From positions 97,991,962-98,055,961 of the forward strand of contig NC_088202.1 in the NCBI RefSeq assembly GCF_037126465.1: a DNA stretch of 64,000 nucleotides, given 5' to 3'. Within the stretch, counting starts at the first letter, position 1, and every line of letters starts with the position of its first letter. The notes under the pieces are model-generated. The model worked only from the letters and a program-made list of their open reading frames with translations, did no database searches and was not told the origin of the DNA. A program made the translations under genes and the position numbers. Below are positions 1 to 9,899 of this stretch, in pieces. The stretch comes from Ornithodoros turicata. Lineage: Eukaryota; Arthropoda; Arachnida; Ixodida; Argasidae.

Positions 1-199
1 TCAATGGAGTCGTGAAATAAATGCAAAGTGGGAAAATCCTCGTGCAAATCTACATTTTTGAAATAAAGTAACTAGTTACTGAGAAAAGTAGCTAGTTACA
101 GTTACAAGTTACATTTTCGGGACGAGTAACTAGTTACATTTAAAAGTTACATTTTTTGTTACAAGTTACGGTAACTAGTTACTTCCCAAGACTCTTTTA
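1..199. repeat. GTTAC-rich hAT-like element end
   Basis: About 60-190 carries repeated GTAACTAGTTAC palindromes and AAGTTAC motifs. It ends at 'AGTTACTTCCCAAGACTCT', which in reverse has the form of hAT-type TIRs that open CAG..TTGGGAAGTAAC. Only this end is seen and the rest lies left of the window, so no target duplication can be checked. Assignment to hAT is inference from motif style and from similar elements here (22298-22983 and 43772-54328) that do have 8-bp target duplications. Confidence 0.5.
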
Positions 200-1599
200 T
201 GTTAACCTGGTTATAGTAATCTAAGTGAGTGAAATAATGTCCAATAAAGGAGCGTTGTTGACCTCGAAGCATAACTTTTTGTTCGAGCCGGATACGGAAA
301 CAGAGAGACGTAACTTTATATTTTGTTCCGAAGTTTAAATATTCACCACGTCTGTATGGGGAAATAGCTCGGTGGGATGATAGTAGTCTTCCCATCCCGC
401 TGCACGATTGCATTTGTGCCAAAACATCGTTGACTTTCTCCTTTTACCCGTCATGCAATGCGCAAACCAACGTTCTGCGAAACAAAAGACACAAATAAGC
501 AGATATAACCAGAAGGTTAAAGACAGCATCCCTGTATACCTCCGTATTGCTCAAGAGATTGACGCTAGCACTCGTAAAAGCAGCCACGGTTTCTCTGCCA
601 TTTCGAGCGATTCTCTGAGATGTGTATTCCAGGATGCGGGCACTTCGACCGCAGATTGAAAAGCTGATGCACAGCGAAAGCCAGGTTACATCTCGGACCA
701 GGGAGGACTGGAAGATCAGAGAAACCGCCAACGGAAGCCCAAGGGAACCGTCAGGATCTCGCCGCCGGGGAAAGGAAACTCGATCAAGGAAGGCGACGTC
801 TTTTTGAGATGAGTCTCACAACGGGTAAGCCACGCTGTATGTGTGAGAGGGGAAGGGGCAAGCCTCAAAAGAAGCGTTTCTTCAGTGAACGGGTGATACT
901 CAAAGACAAAGTGCTTCAGAAGGTGGGCTCGTCAAGACATGCGATAAATGAGGGGTCCGGGAAACTGCATATAATGTAGACTCTGCTCGTGTGTAGTAAA
1001 GGCAGGCGCGAAACTTGCTCATGCTGGTCTTGCACGATGATGCATAATGCAAGAGGGGCTTGGTAACCCACTACTGTGGAAGAGCGTTTCCTATGTGTGC
1101 CGAGATAGATAACCGTTTTAAGCTTTTTCTCTTTTTCTTTTCTTTTTTTTTTTGCAGGAGGTTTTTACTCCCTAGAAGAAAGTTTCGTGTCCATGTAGGA
1201 GTAGCCTGAGAAACAGTCAAGAGCATCTCAAGGTGATGCACGGTGTATGAGAGAATGAGAACTGAATATGAATGAAATTATTAATATTATTAAGTCGCCT
1301 TCTACACGTACTGCACATCTCTCTGTAATGGTTATGTTGGCCATTAGTGGAGCTTTCAGAGTACACGTAACATTACGCTTCATAGTAACCACACAATGAA
1401 TGAAGCGCAATTCCTTGCCAATATCGCTCGTCCGTAACTTGGGATCGTCTCTATGGGGCAAGAAATTGCTCTGGAGTGACTGTAGTCCTCCAGCCACCAG
1501 TGCGCCCTCATCAACATATTTTTAAACACCCATCTTCAACTGAAAATACCGGAGGCAAGTTAACAATAATATGAAGTAGAGTTACACAGAAGGCGAGTC
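200..1599. other. Unassigned stretch
   Basis: No gene or RNA recognised. Open frames of 60-95 codons overlap on both strands and show no family motif. A pyrimidine run ending in TTTGCAGGAGG near 1140-1162 looks like a splice acceptor, but no coding exon follows. The GGAGG...ACTCCC hairpin just after it resembles the GGAGT-type MITEs at 1741 and 59725, so it is more probably a repeat end. Confidence 0.4.
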
Positions 1600-2040
1600 A
1601 GTCACGTCTGGTGGTATGCTGCGCCACGTGCCGCTGGGCAGGACTACGGATAATTTCAAGCACCAGGGATTGTTTAACGTGACGCGGAAACCTTCGGCAC
1701 AAGGTGCCTGAAGCAATGTTTGCTTCCATCACGCCTGCTAGCACCCTAAGAAAAAAGGGAGTAATTTTACTCCTTTTGGGGACTAAATGCATTGCCACAA
1801 AAGAGCCCCTTTCGGGAGTAAATGCACGTAGTAAATGTCGGGGTTAGAGGACCAAAATGGGGAGTAATTGCAATCTAGGGGAGTAGAAGATGCAATTACT
1901 CCCTATTTTACTCTTTTTTTTCTTAGGATGTACCGTCTCGGCCGATACCGAACCCGAGCTTGGCCACCTTGAGCTTGACCATTAGGAAGGTCAACATAAC
2001 TGCCCACACGTTCCCCATCGCATCTCACCAGCGGGCAGGT
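1600..2040 (+). repeat. Dispersed repeat family T, copy 1 (split by a MITE)
   Basis: The segment around 1614-1740 (GCTGCGCCACGTGCCGC, then GGATAATTTC, CACCAG, GACGCGGAAACC, CATCACGCCTGCTA) aligns with 60583-60740. It resumes after the MITE at 1931 with CCGTCTCGGCCGATACCGAA, matching CCGTCCTTGGCCAGGATCGAA in the other copy. A third copy near 33840 is split by an hAT-like element. I recall repeats of this kind as common in tick genomes, but that is memory and was not searched. No coding capacity is visible. Confidence 0.65.
1741..1930. mobile_element. 190-bp GGAGT-type MITE with TA duplication
   Basis: The TIRs are CACCCTAAGAAAAAAGGGAG and, read in reverse from the right end, CATCCTAAGAAAAAAAAGAG. 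The interior is a chain of small hairpins in which GGAGTAA faces TTACTCC. TA lies at 1739-1740 and 1931-1932. Removing the element restores the family T sequence CTGCTACCGTC seen at 60.7 kb, which confirms the boundaries. It is non-autonomous. A TA target suggests mobilisation by a Tc1/mariner-type transposase, which is inference. Confidence 0.8.
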
Positions 2041-2065
2041 AATCAAAGTATAAGCGAGCTCTAGT

Positions 2066-2206
2066 AGATCGGAAGGTGATCATGACGGTTCCGATAACAT
2101 GATAAGCATTCCATATTCCTTTGAAGCAGCTGGCATCACAATGCTTATCCTTGATTTGTTAGGCTCCTTCATCGTATACAGTCTTCGCAAAGAGCTTTCG
2201 ATCTAC
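2066..2206. repeat. Dispersed repeat family R, copy 1
   Basis: Reads TAGATCGGAAGGTG..CATGA, then TTCCGATAACATGATAAG, CCTTTGAAGCAGCTGGCATC, and a closing AAAGAGCTTTCGATCTA. It matches 39018-39155 and the split copy at 20815-21770. The two ends are complementary (TAGATCGGAAG against CTTTCGATCTA), so it is probably a short non-autonomous TIR element. No target duplication identified. Confidence 0.6.
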
Positions 2207-2924
2207 TAAACCCTCTTGTTTTCCCTCAAATCGAATCCTGAGACTCCTTTGTAGGGAGTTTAATCAAATCGGAAGCAGTCTACGGCACCGGTATAGGATA
2301 AAGAAGCTGTTAAATACAAGCTCAGCCATGGCGATGTCAAAATAGAGCGATTGCTTTACCCTGTTTTGATAAACGTTATATTGAACAAATTCCGACATGC
2401 GAAAGCTCCCCGGGGAATCTCCTCATGTCGCATCCTACAGTTTGCAATACAAACAGCCCCCTGGGAATGTTCCTTTTGCCTCATTAACAATCTTATTTTG
2501 TCGACGACACACGCACTTGACACGCAACGCGCAATCTGATATTTCGGCAGCAAAACAAGGTGGAAACTCATTTCCCACCAATGGCGGGTTTCTAAAACCG
2601 CGAAATTGTTGCTTGCGTAACAGTGATCTTGCGGTGTGAAATGGAAGGACATGGGACAACCTGAGCCACATTTGATCACAATCGACACGACACCGTGGAG
2701 GCGGTGGCGTGAGAATGTGGGGGCAAGTGGGAAGGGGCAAACCTTCCCTGTCCTGCCGTTACTGCCCTCTAGCACAAACCACATTCCACACTTCAACATA
2801 TTGATATTACTTATTCGCGCAGGGATAGAACAACCATTTCCCAAGTATAACCGAACACCGTCGTGTCGTCTTATTATGTCATCTGTCATGTCATATGTCA
2901 GGACAGTCCTTGTTAACACCGGTC
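2207..2924. other. Unassigned stretch
   Basis: Several overlapping frames cover 2356-2932, the longest 187 codons on the minus strand, but opposite-strand frames are equally open and none shows a known motif. I see no gene or repeat I can support. Confidence 0.35.
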
Positions 2925-3695
2925 ACGGGTAAGTTACTATAAAAGTAACGAAATTACAGTTATAGCTATCTTACAAAAGTAGTTTTGTTTGTTTATTTGC
3001 AAACGGGGACCAAACCCCCGTCTAACTGTAAGTAACTGACTTATATACAGTTACTCTTTTTGAAATGTGACAAGTTACAGCCAATGTTACCGCATTAAAG
3101 TACTTTAGTTACCTTACGATTACATTTAAATAATGCCAAATAAATGTAACTCTAAAAAATAGTGTTAGCACTTGTGTAGTATACTTCCAAGCATAGTTAT
3201 ACTGTGTAATAAACAGGATTTCCGATGATCAAGGGAGCCTGTACGGTCATGGAAGTTAGTCTAAGGTCATTCTTGTTGCGTATGAGATGACGCAATTCCT
3301 GCAATTCTTTTTTGAGAAAAAGCGCAGGTCGTTTGAAGTCTTGACAAGTGGTGCCCGGGCAGTTGGGAGGTAGCAGGGTTCGAATCCCGGTGCCAGCTGT
3401 TCTGTCTGCGGTTTGTCCTGGGTTTTCCTGAGATGCTGTCAGACATATGTCGGCACAGTTCCCTTAGAAGTCTGCCCAGGACGCACATTCCCCAGAGCGT
3501 TAATCGTGACGTTGCCCTCCTCTGTGAGGCCCAGAACGGCGAGCGCTTTCATTCATTAGCACCACCACCATATTGATAAGACGGCACGTGGAAGACATTG
3601 CAATACGTGAGTAATTAACTTAGTTAGAGTTCCATTTTAGAGTTATTTTAACCAAGGAGCACTAACTAGTTACAGTTCCATGTTACTTGTAACAA
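2925..3695. mobile_element. Degenerate GTTAC-rich hAT-like element carrying a SINE
   Basis: The left part (2930-3160) has GGTAAGTTACTATAAAAGTAA and further GTTAC/GTAAC motifs. The right part (3600-3700) has CTAACTAGTTACAGTTCC and ATGTTACTTGTAAC. A SINE-A copy and AT-rich sequence lie between. Similar to the bounded elements at 22298 and 43772, but no matching TIR pair or target duplication was found, so the ends are approximate. Confidence 0.45.
3340..3572 (+). mobile_element. tRNA-derived SINE (family SINE-A), copy 1
   Basis: A Pol III B-box-like GGGTTCGAATCCC lies at about 3378. It is followed by the family body: CTGTCTGCGGTTTGTCC, then CAGACATATGTCGGCACAG, TTCCCTTAGAAGTC, GCCCAGGACGCACATTCC, CGTGACGTTGCC and CTCTGTGAGGCC. 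The tail is CACCACCACC. Other copies: 9341, 21930, 32264, 33313 and 38400. The A-box half is degenerate here. No long ORF, as expected of a SINE, which depends on a LINE for mobilisation. Confidence 0.8.
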
Positions 3696-4559
3696 TCACG
3701 TATAACGCAACGGGTAAATTCCTTTTGTACTGTCGTCGAGACGACGACATCACTAATTCTGGGACAAGAACGTTCTGCACCCTATAGTGCGGCTTTAACG
3801 AACAAATAGGCAATCGTTCTTCCTGGAGATAGATAGACCTAGTAAGAAACAAAAAAAGAAAATGGAGTCGTAGGAGATTCACAAGAAAAGAAACTTCAAG
3901 CAATAGCAAGAGACAATAACACCGAGAGTCCGTACTCAGTTCACTGATGTAGCACAGTATGCACGAGTTCCTCAGTTATGGGAGCGAAGCAATTACAGTT
4001 TTCGGTGCAGCGGGGCTGTAGAGTCGAAATTGTAACGCAAGAAGTGAAAAGTATACTTGCGCAACTACAGAGCTTCGAGAGGGCACAGAACAGGAGAAAC
4101 GGGAACACGAACATCTGTTCCACCACATCCTTGGAGAAGCAGTGTTAATGGTATATAGCGCAATACGCACCGTTAGCTTCCCGTCATGGGCAGCTGGCGG
4201 CCACGAATTTTTGAGAAATGATTTTCTAAAGGAGACCCGGAAGAAAATCGCTTACGGTAGGCTTGCGCTGTTGGACAGGGAGGCTGGGCCAAGAGAAGCA
4301 CACAGAAAAAGAGCGCTGGTAACGGAAATCTGCGAACCCGCACGTGATTCCTGCTCTGGTAAACGTATTTCTGTGCAACACCTCCCTTGAATCAGACTTG
4401 CACTAACACTGAATTTACCGCAAATGACCTGCAGGCACACCGAGGGTGACAATTAAAGAGCGATTTTTAGGCACTAACAGGGAGCGATCTTCATCGTCTG
4501 CGTGGTCGCTTCAATTACCATCGATCTCACTGTCAATTCTAGGTCCTAACATCAAAAGA
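3696..4559. other. Unassigned stretch, possibly LINE flank
   Basis: No supported gene. Short frames at 3941-4390 show no motif. The right end may belong to the decayed LINE starting near 4.56 kb, whose 5' limit I cannot fix. Confidence 0.35.
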
Positions 4560-5765
4560 AATCAAGTGCCTATATCAGTTCTCAAACAGCTAGCAGCGAA
4601 TAGGATGCATAGTCGATATACCACACTGCAGTTTTCACTGACGGACCCACCAGCCCTGAAGTGTTCATCGTCTGCGTTTGTTATCCCAACGGACGATGTG
4701 TCGCATGGATACCGTCTCTCACACTTGATGACCACACGTCACCAACGTCGCTTGAGGTACATGTTATCCAGTTGCTCCTGCGTAAGACATCGTGTGACGC
4801 CCCGCGGACCTGGGTCGTTTAATCGGATTCAAAGGCTGCCCATCAATGTATAGCCGACATGGGGATTCGTGGGTCGCTCGCCCCCCAGTCGTCACTGATA
4901 TCCTCCATCAAGTTCAGCGTCTAAGCGATCACGGTCACCGTATATCCCTGTAGCGGGATCCAGGTCACTGTGGTTTGAGCGGAAACAAAGAGGCCGACAG
5001 AGCCGCAACGGCTACCCATCAGTTTCGCGCGGTTGTACCAATATAGCGTTGTTGAGAGAAGACAGGAGATCACTTCTGACTGAGCTCATCAAGTCACTAG
5101 CTCGCCAGAAGTGGAGTTGGGACATCACTGACAGCTCTCTCATGTATTCCGTGGATCAAAATTTGTCTTTCTCAGTTCCAGACGATTTACCACTCTATTT
5201 TACGTCCCTCCTGCACAGGCTTCGTCTCAATGTAGCCTTCACTCCCCAATTCAAGTACCGGACCGGATACTGTGACAGCAGCCTACTCTCCAAATTGCAA
5301 GAAGGAATGTGGTGTCGTAGCGAACATTGAGCACGTCCTCACAGAATGTAAGCTCTACGAAACGGAGGGGCGGCAACCCGTGACAGGCAGTGCTCAGTTG
5401 AGCATTGCTAACAGACAGACATTCAACCTGGCCGCAATTCTTGGCCCATGTCAGAGCCACTGCAACACCGTCGACGTATTCTGAGGTTTTTGGAGTTCCT
5501 CTTGTCTACTGGTTTGCTCCAGACGCTGTAGAGTCCTACTCTGTATCTCAATGACCATTGGTGCTTCTTTAATGTGTTTTTTTTTTTCTTCACCTTCCTT
5601 CTCGCGGCGTAGCGCAGCCAGTTGAGGACAGCTCAGTTGTTGGGCCTGTACATAACTTCATTCTCATATCTCACATATAATGTTTCGCGCGTAACCGGGT
5701 AGTGCACTGTTCTACAACGTTGAATAAACCTATGCCATAGTCACAATTTATTTGTTGTTGTTCTT
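4560..5765 (+). mobile_element. 5'-truncated LINE: RNase H plus carboxyl zinc knuckle
   Basis: Translated with several frame changes, the plus strand shows RNase H pieces: FTDGPTSPE near 4635, an SSSAFVIPTDDVSHG stretch near 4665-4710, SDSKAAHQ near 4820, and DPGHCGLSGNKEADRAATA at 4960-5020. A trailing region follows with C..C..H..C spacing (NCKKECGVVANIEHVLTEC, 5290-5350). It closes with FLEFLLSTGLLQTL and a stop at 5529-5531. The order RNase H then CCHC is that of I/R1-type LINE ORF2 carboxyl ends. A 3' region ends in TTGTTGTTG at about 5755, a plausible tail. Endonuclease and reverse transcriptase are absent. Frameshifts and in-frame stops make it a fossil. Confidence 0.75.
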
Positions 5766-6859
5766 CGCCCGATAAAATGCTCTATCCCAATGAACGTTCA
5801 GAAGAATATTGTTTTATCTTCCGACTGGAAGGAAAACTGACAGAGGAAAAGGTGTTGGACCCTTTTATCAGCTTGTTGGGAGACAGAGCGATATCACCGA
5901 GGGTACTGATTGGATACAGCACGAAATGCGATCAAGAGCGCCCCCTATTAGCGCCTAAAAATTCGCTCTCTAATAATAATTTTACCGGCAAGTCTTCCCT
6001 TTCGTTGCTTACTTGTTCCCTTTTGTAGCAATGCAAAGTTGGGTGAGCCAAGGGCTGTGTTTACTCTGTGTGTTCTGACCTACTGCTTACATTAGCGGGT
6101 GGAAAAGTAACGTTAATTTGCTTCCTCTTTTTTTTTTTTTTGTCACAACTTTCTACAGCATTTCACGAGAACGTTCGTAGATTGCATCCAATGATTTCAC
6201 CTGCTTATCAGACTGAGCGGAAATACAATTGAGTACAGGACATCTATCTTCAACAGTAGATTGTGGAAATTACTACACATACAACAGAAAAAAATCAATG
6301 TTCTCCCATTTCGCATCATGAAATATAAACAACTAAGAAACGAGACAATTAAACCCGAGACGACCACCCTGCATGATGCTGCGATGAAGATATTTGGTGT
6401 TACAACATGCTCGTTGCGATAAGTGCTCGAAAAAATGTCGACCGACACATGACCTTTATGGAGTTTATGTGTGGGGTACTGATTTGCTTTGGGCAGACCT
6501 TAAATGGAACCAGTGGCCCCACGCCAGTGAGCAAAGGATATTCCTCCCACATGTATGTCTGCGCGTGTTTACCTAACGCTCGCTTTCCGGATGCTATGTA
6601 ATATCTCTCGTCGGGGTCCTGCATTAATACATCGCTTTTACGGCTCATTTTCTTGTAGCTCGCAACAAGTGGGGGGGGGGGGAATATATACGGGGGAATT
6701 ATTAGAACAGAGAAAAAAACGGAGGAAAGGTCAGCCAAACGGGACGTCTGCTTGCTATTCCGCAAAGAAAAAAGAAAAATAACAGGAATAAAATATATAA
6801 AAAGAAAATACATAATCAGGAAATGAAGGAAGTGGGCTCCACAAGCTGCAGCCACTGCA
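5766..6859. other. Unassigned stretch with a G homopolymer
   Basis: No gene recognised. It holds a poly-G run near 6671-6682, poly-T runs near 6128-6142, and AT-rich sequence with overlapping 60-160-codon frames on both strands. The 161-codon minus-strand frame at 6400-6885 runs into the LINE remnant to the right and shows no motif. Confidence 0.35.
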
Positions 6860-7197
6860 GGTGAATTCGAACGTCTGGAACACATACTTCTCCATTGCCT
6901 ACACTACACCAACTTTTCATTGACAACGCTTACAATGTTTTTAAACCAGCTAAACTCTCGCCCTCACACGACAACAAAATTGCCTGGTCCATGGTCAAAT
7001 CTGCTCACCGACAGCGTGGCCTAAAATCGTTACTAACCTTTCTGGTCACTATAGGACTTCGGTCCTCACTGTGAAGCTCATCATTATGACAACATTCACC
7101 ATCACCATTTTCACAAAATTACCGCCAGCAACGGGGTACGGTATCGCTTGTCGACATGAGAGGGGACCCCACTCATGACCGTCAAAATAAAGTGTTC
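6860..7197 (+). mobile_element. LINE family X 3' end, copy 1
   Basis: The translated remnant FERLEHILLHCLHYTNFS has the HxxxxC half of a carboxyl zinc knuckle. It continues to a tract matching LKALLTFLDTIGLRSLL of the 55-kb copy (here near 7020-7075), then a stop. The 3' UTR core AGCAACGGGGTACGGTATCGC and the terminal AAAATAAAGTGTTCTCGTTG match copies at 27985, 55010 and 62925. All four copies lie on the plus strand and are 5'-truncated, as expected from target-primed reverse transcription. Confidence 0.7.
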
Positions 7198-9340
7198 TCG
7201 TTGTTTAGGACCCCACACATACGAATTATAGCGTCAGAATACCTGCGAGATGTTAGTGGCAAAAATAATGAGGTGTTTCTCGAAGCACTAACGTCTATAG
7301 GCAATGGGCCATCACCTTTACTCATTGACTGCTTAGCCTTCAGGGCTTAATTGCTTTATCTCAAGTGATGGCCGCTGTCCACGAGGGAGATTGGACCACT
7401 CGTTTATAACTCTTGCAAGCGATCTTCCTTCGCCCGCCTCGTTTTATTTCACAGCGGGGAAATTCTATCGCCATTTTGGGTCAACATAGTTCAGCGCCGT
7501 GTCACGCCGCTAGATAGCGTACAAGAAGAAGGCGAGAGAGAGAAGAAAAAAAATGAGATGTCGGCCACGCCGATGGACAAGTATAGTTTTAGACTCGGAA
7601 GATTGTCTGCATTATAGATGAATGCAAGCACTCTGCGGATGACGGGACAGCACTGATAGATGAGCCCCGAACAAAGTTCCGTGATCACAAAAAGTCTTCT
7701 CTGCCGAGCCTCGTCTTCAATATATGTATGTGGAAGTCAAGGAAGGGCGTCAGCCGTTACGACCGCCAAGTTCTACAATAAAGAACGTTCAACTGGGAAT
7801 GCGAAAGCCGCCCATGGTTGATGCGTGGAAGGCAATCGATGCACCGAAGAGAACGGAGTGCCCAGGAATGAATGCTCTGAAGTCGAGAAAAAAGATGAGA
7901 AGGAATCCCCGACCGACTTTTGCGCCGTTGTATTGCGTATTAAATTCGTGCAAACAACAAGAGCACCGCCGAGAAGCATATGGGTTTGCGAGGCTCTTGT
8001 ATGTCTAACCTTCCTCTTTTTCGACCCATTAAGCATCGAGTTAAAGGTCGAACCCCCCCATATGTTCGCACATATTTGCCAGCTTCGAAACCGGAAGGAA
8101 TATTTCATGCCATCGAATTGATAAGGTCTCGTCGACTCTACTCTGTAACCATGTTGTACAAAACGAACTTTAGCTCTAACTGTATTCCTGTGTCTGAGAA
8201 GGTTTGTCCCAGGTGAACTGAGGTGGGTCATTACCGACAGTCATGGACATGAGCCGATCCGTCATTATGATTATTGCTTCCAACCATCGCGTATCATTCT
8301 TAGTTAATTAAGCGACGTCTAATCGAACGTCCATATTCTCATTACGATTTACGGTGCCCATATAGAGACCACGCTAGTTATAATGACGTGTCATGCACCA
8401 GTCTCACTCTGAAGCTCAAAGAAATCTCTTCGAAGGTAAAAGCGTGTGTCCTTACGCCCAGATAATGAACTCAACATTTCATGATGCATTTCTGAGCATA
8501 CCTACCTGCGTTACCTCGACAAAGTAACCTGTCGTGACAAAACTTGTAGGCAGAACGAACCTAAAACAGCGGACGTCTCGTGTCCTATGTTCTCACACTA
8601 TTGATCAATCTGCTTTACAATTTACATCTCCCGAATTAAAACGATGAATAGTGACACCGTTTGAGTATATCAATACGCTATTATCCCTCGTGCCGACCTC
8701 GGTGTTGAGGTACTCTCGCTATCCGCCATTTTCACGCCATCGCTGTGCGCATGCGCATCCCGCGTCTTCTGCTCTTCTGGTTGAAAACAATGGAACTATA
8801 GCTGAAACCATAGCTGAAAACAGCAGTAGCCATTACTACGTTAACGCTGCTATACACCATTTTCCCGTTCCTGGATTGCTTCCGTCAATGAGTGAGGCTA
8901 CGCTTCTCGGCACCAGAAATGTATGAAAGGACCCAGGAACGATAACGAATAGCTTTAGTGTTTGGTGACTGCACTGCACTCAACAAGCGCAAGAATCTTG
9001 TTCCTCTTCTTCAAAACAGTTGTGCACAGCTTATTGGTCTGGCATGGAATGACACGGACACGGTTTGCTCCAGGGTCATGTTGCGTACATCAAACGGGCA
9101 CTTACACTTTGTACAGGGAGAAGCACCAGGAATAGGCCTTGAAGCCTATAAGATGGATACTCAAAAAGTGAATGCACGAGGTATGCTGGAACGCAAGACA
9201 CAGAAACCGCAGCGCTCCTCGCGTGCATTTTTTTTTCAGCCAGTAGCAGACGACATTCGAGAGGGCGCCACATCTCAGGAAAATGGTCCATTGTTGTGAT
9301 ACACGCAATAAGTACAAGAAATAAAGATATAAGAAGATGA
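7198..9340. other. Unassigned stretch
   Basis: No coding gene supported. Overlapping frames of 60-150 codons at 7724-8231 and 8651-9299 carry no motif I know. A GC-richer patch at 8710-8775 contains CCGCCATTTTC and a perfect TGCGCATGCGCA palindrome, listed separately as a possible promoter motif. Confidence 0.35.
8746..8757. promoter_or_regulatory. Possible NRF1-type palindrome
   Basis: TGCGCATGCGCA is a perfect 12-bp palindrome equal to the core site bound by animal NRF1/erect-wing proteins. A CCGCCATTTT motif of YY1/Pho type lies 17 bp upstream. The pair is typical of TATA-less housekeeping promoters. No recognisable first exon follows, so this could be chance. Confidence 0.25.
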
Positions 9341-9508
9341 AGTAGTGGTGGTGGTGGTGGTGGTGGTGGTGATAGGGCTTGCCGTTGTCGGCCTCACGTA
9401 TGTGGGCAACGTCACGACTCACGCCCTGAGGGAATGTGCGTCCTGGGCCGACTTCTAAGGGAACTGTGCCGACATATGTCTGAAAGCGTCTGAGGAAAAC
9501 CCAGATGA
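9341..9508 (-). mobile_element. SINE-A, copy 2 (5'-truncated)
   Basis: On the minus strand it has the SINE-A body: CTGGGTTTTCCTCAGACGC, TTTCAGACATATGTCGGCAC, AGTTCCCTTAGAAGTCGGCC, CGTGACGTTGCCCACA and GGCCGACAACGGCAAGCC. It ends in a (CAC)n tail, seen as (GTG)n at 9344-9370 on the plus strand. The tRNA-like head is missing. Confidence 0.85.
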
Positions 9509-9750
9509 AGTAGTTTCAATGGATACGCTGGTAATGTGACCACTCACTGCTCCCAAAGTTGTGTTATCCTGAACCTATCCAAGAACGGCATAAATTTTGG
9601 GCTGTATTATGAAGCTTGTTTTGACACGTGATTCTTATACGTTGATACCTCATCCCCGAGATGGATATTATACGCGGTGTGCTCAGATTTCAGTATACGT
9701 TGAAGAACGCCCAGGTGAGCAGAAAGGACCAAACGAAATTCGGGTATTGT

Positions 9751-9899
9751 CTAAGGCTAGTTTCACACTAACGTTTTTCTCGTCCGCATTTTTCACGGAG
9801 CCGGAACAGACGTATTGGAACCGTGGGGGCTCGAGTGCCCCAAGCATCTATTTTCGAAACAAACGGACCAGAAATGCGGTAGTGTGAAACCGACCTAAG
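9751..9899. mobile_element. Short hAT-like MITE ('GTTTCACACTA' TIR)
   Basis: The left end TAAGGCTAGTTTCACACTAA pairs imperfectly with the right end TAGTGTGAAACCGACCTAA, and the complementarity continues inward (CGTCCGCATTTTTC against CCAGAAATGCGG region). Length about 149 bp. The style matches the TIRs of 54479-55336. No clean target duplication seen. Confidence 0.6.

Noticed and set aside
2356..2919. 187-codon minus-strand open frame
   Set aside because: Opposite-strand frames are also open across the same bases, composition is not gene-like and no motif is visible.
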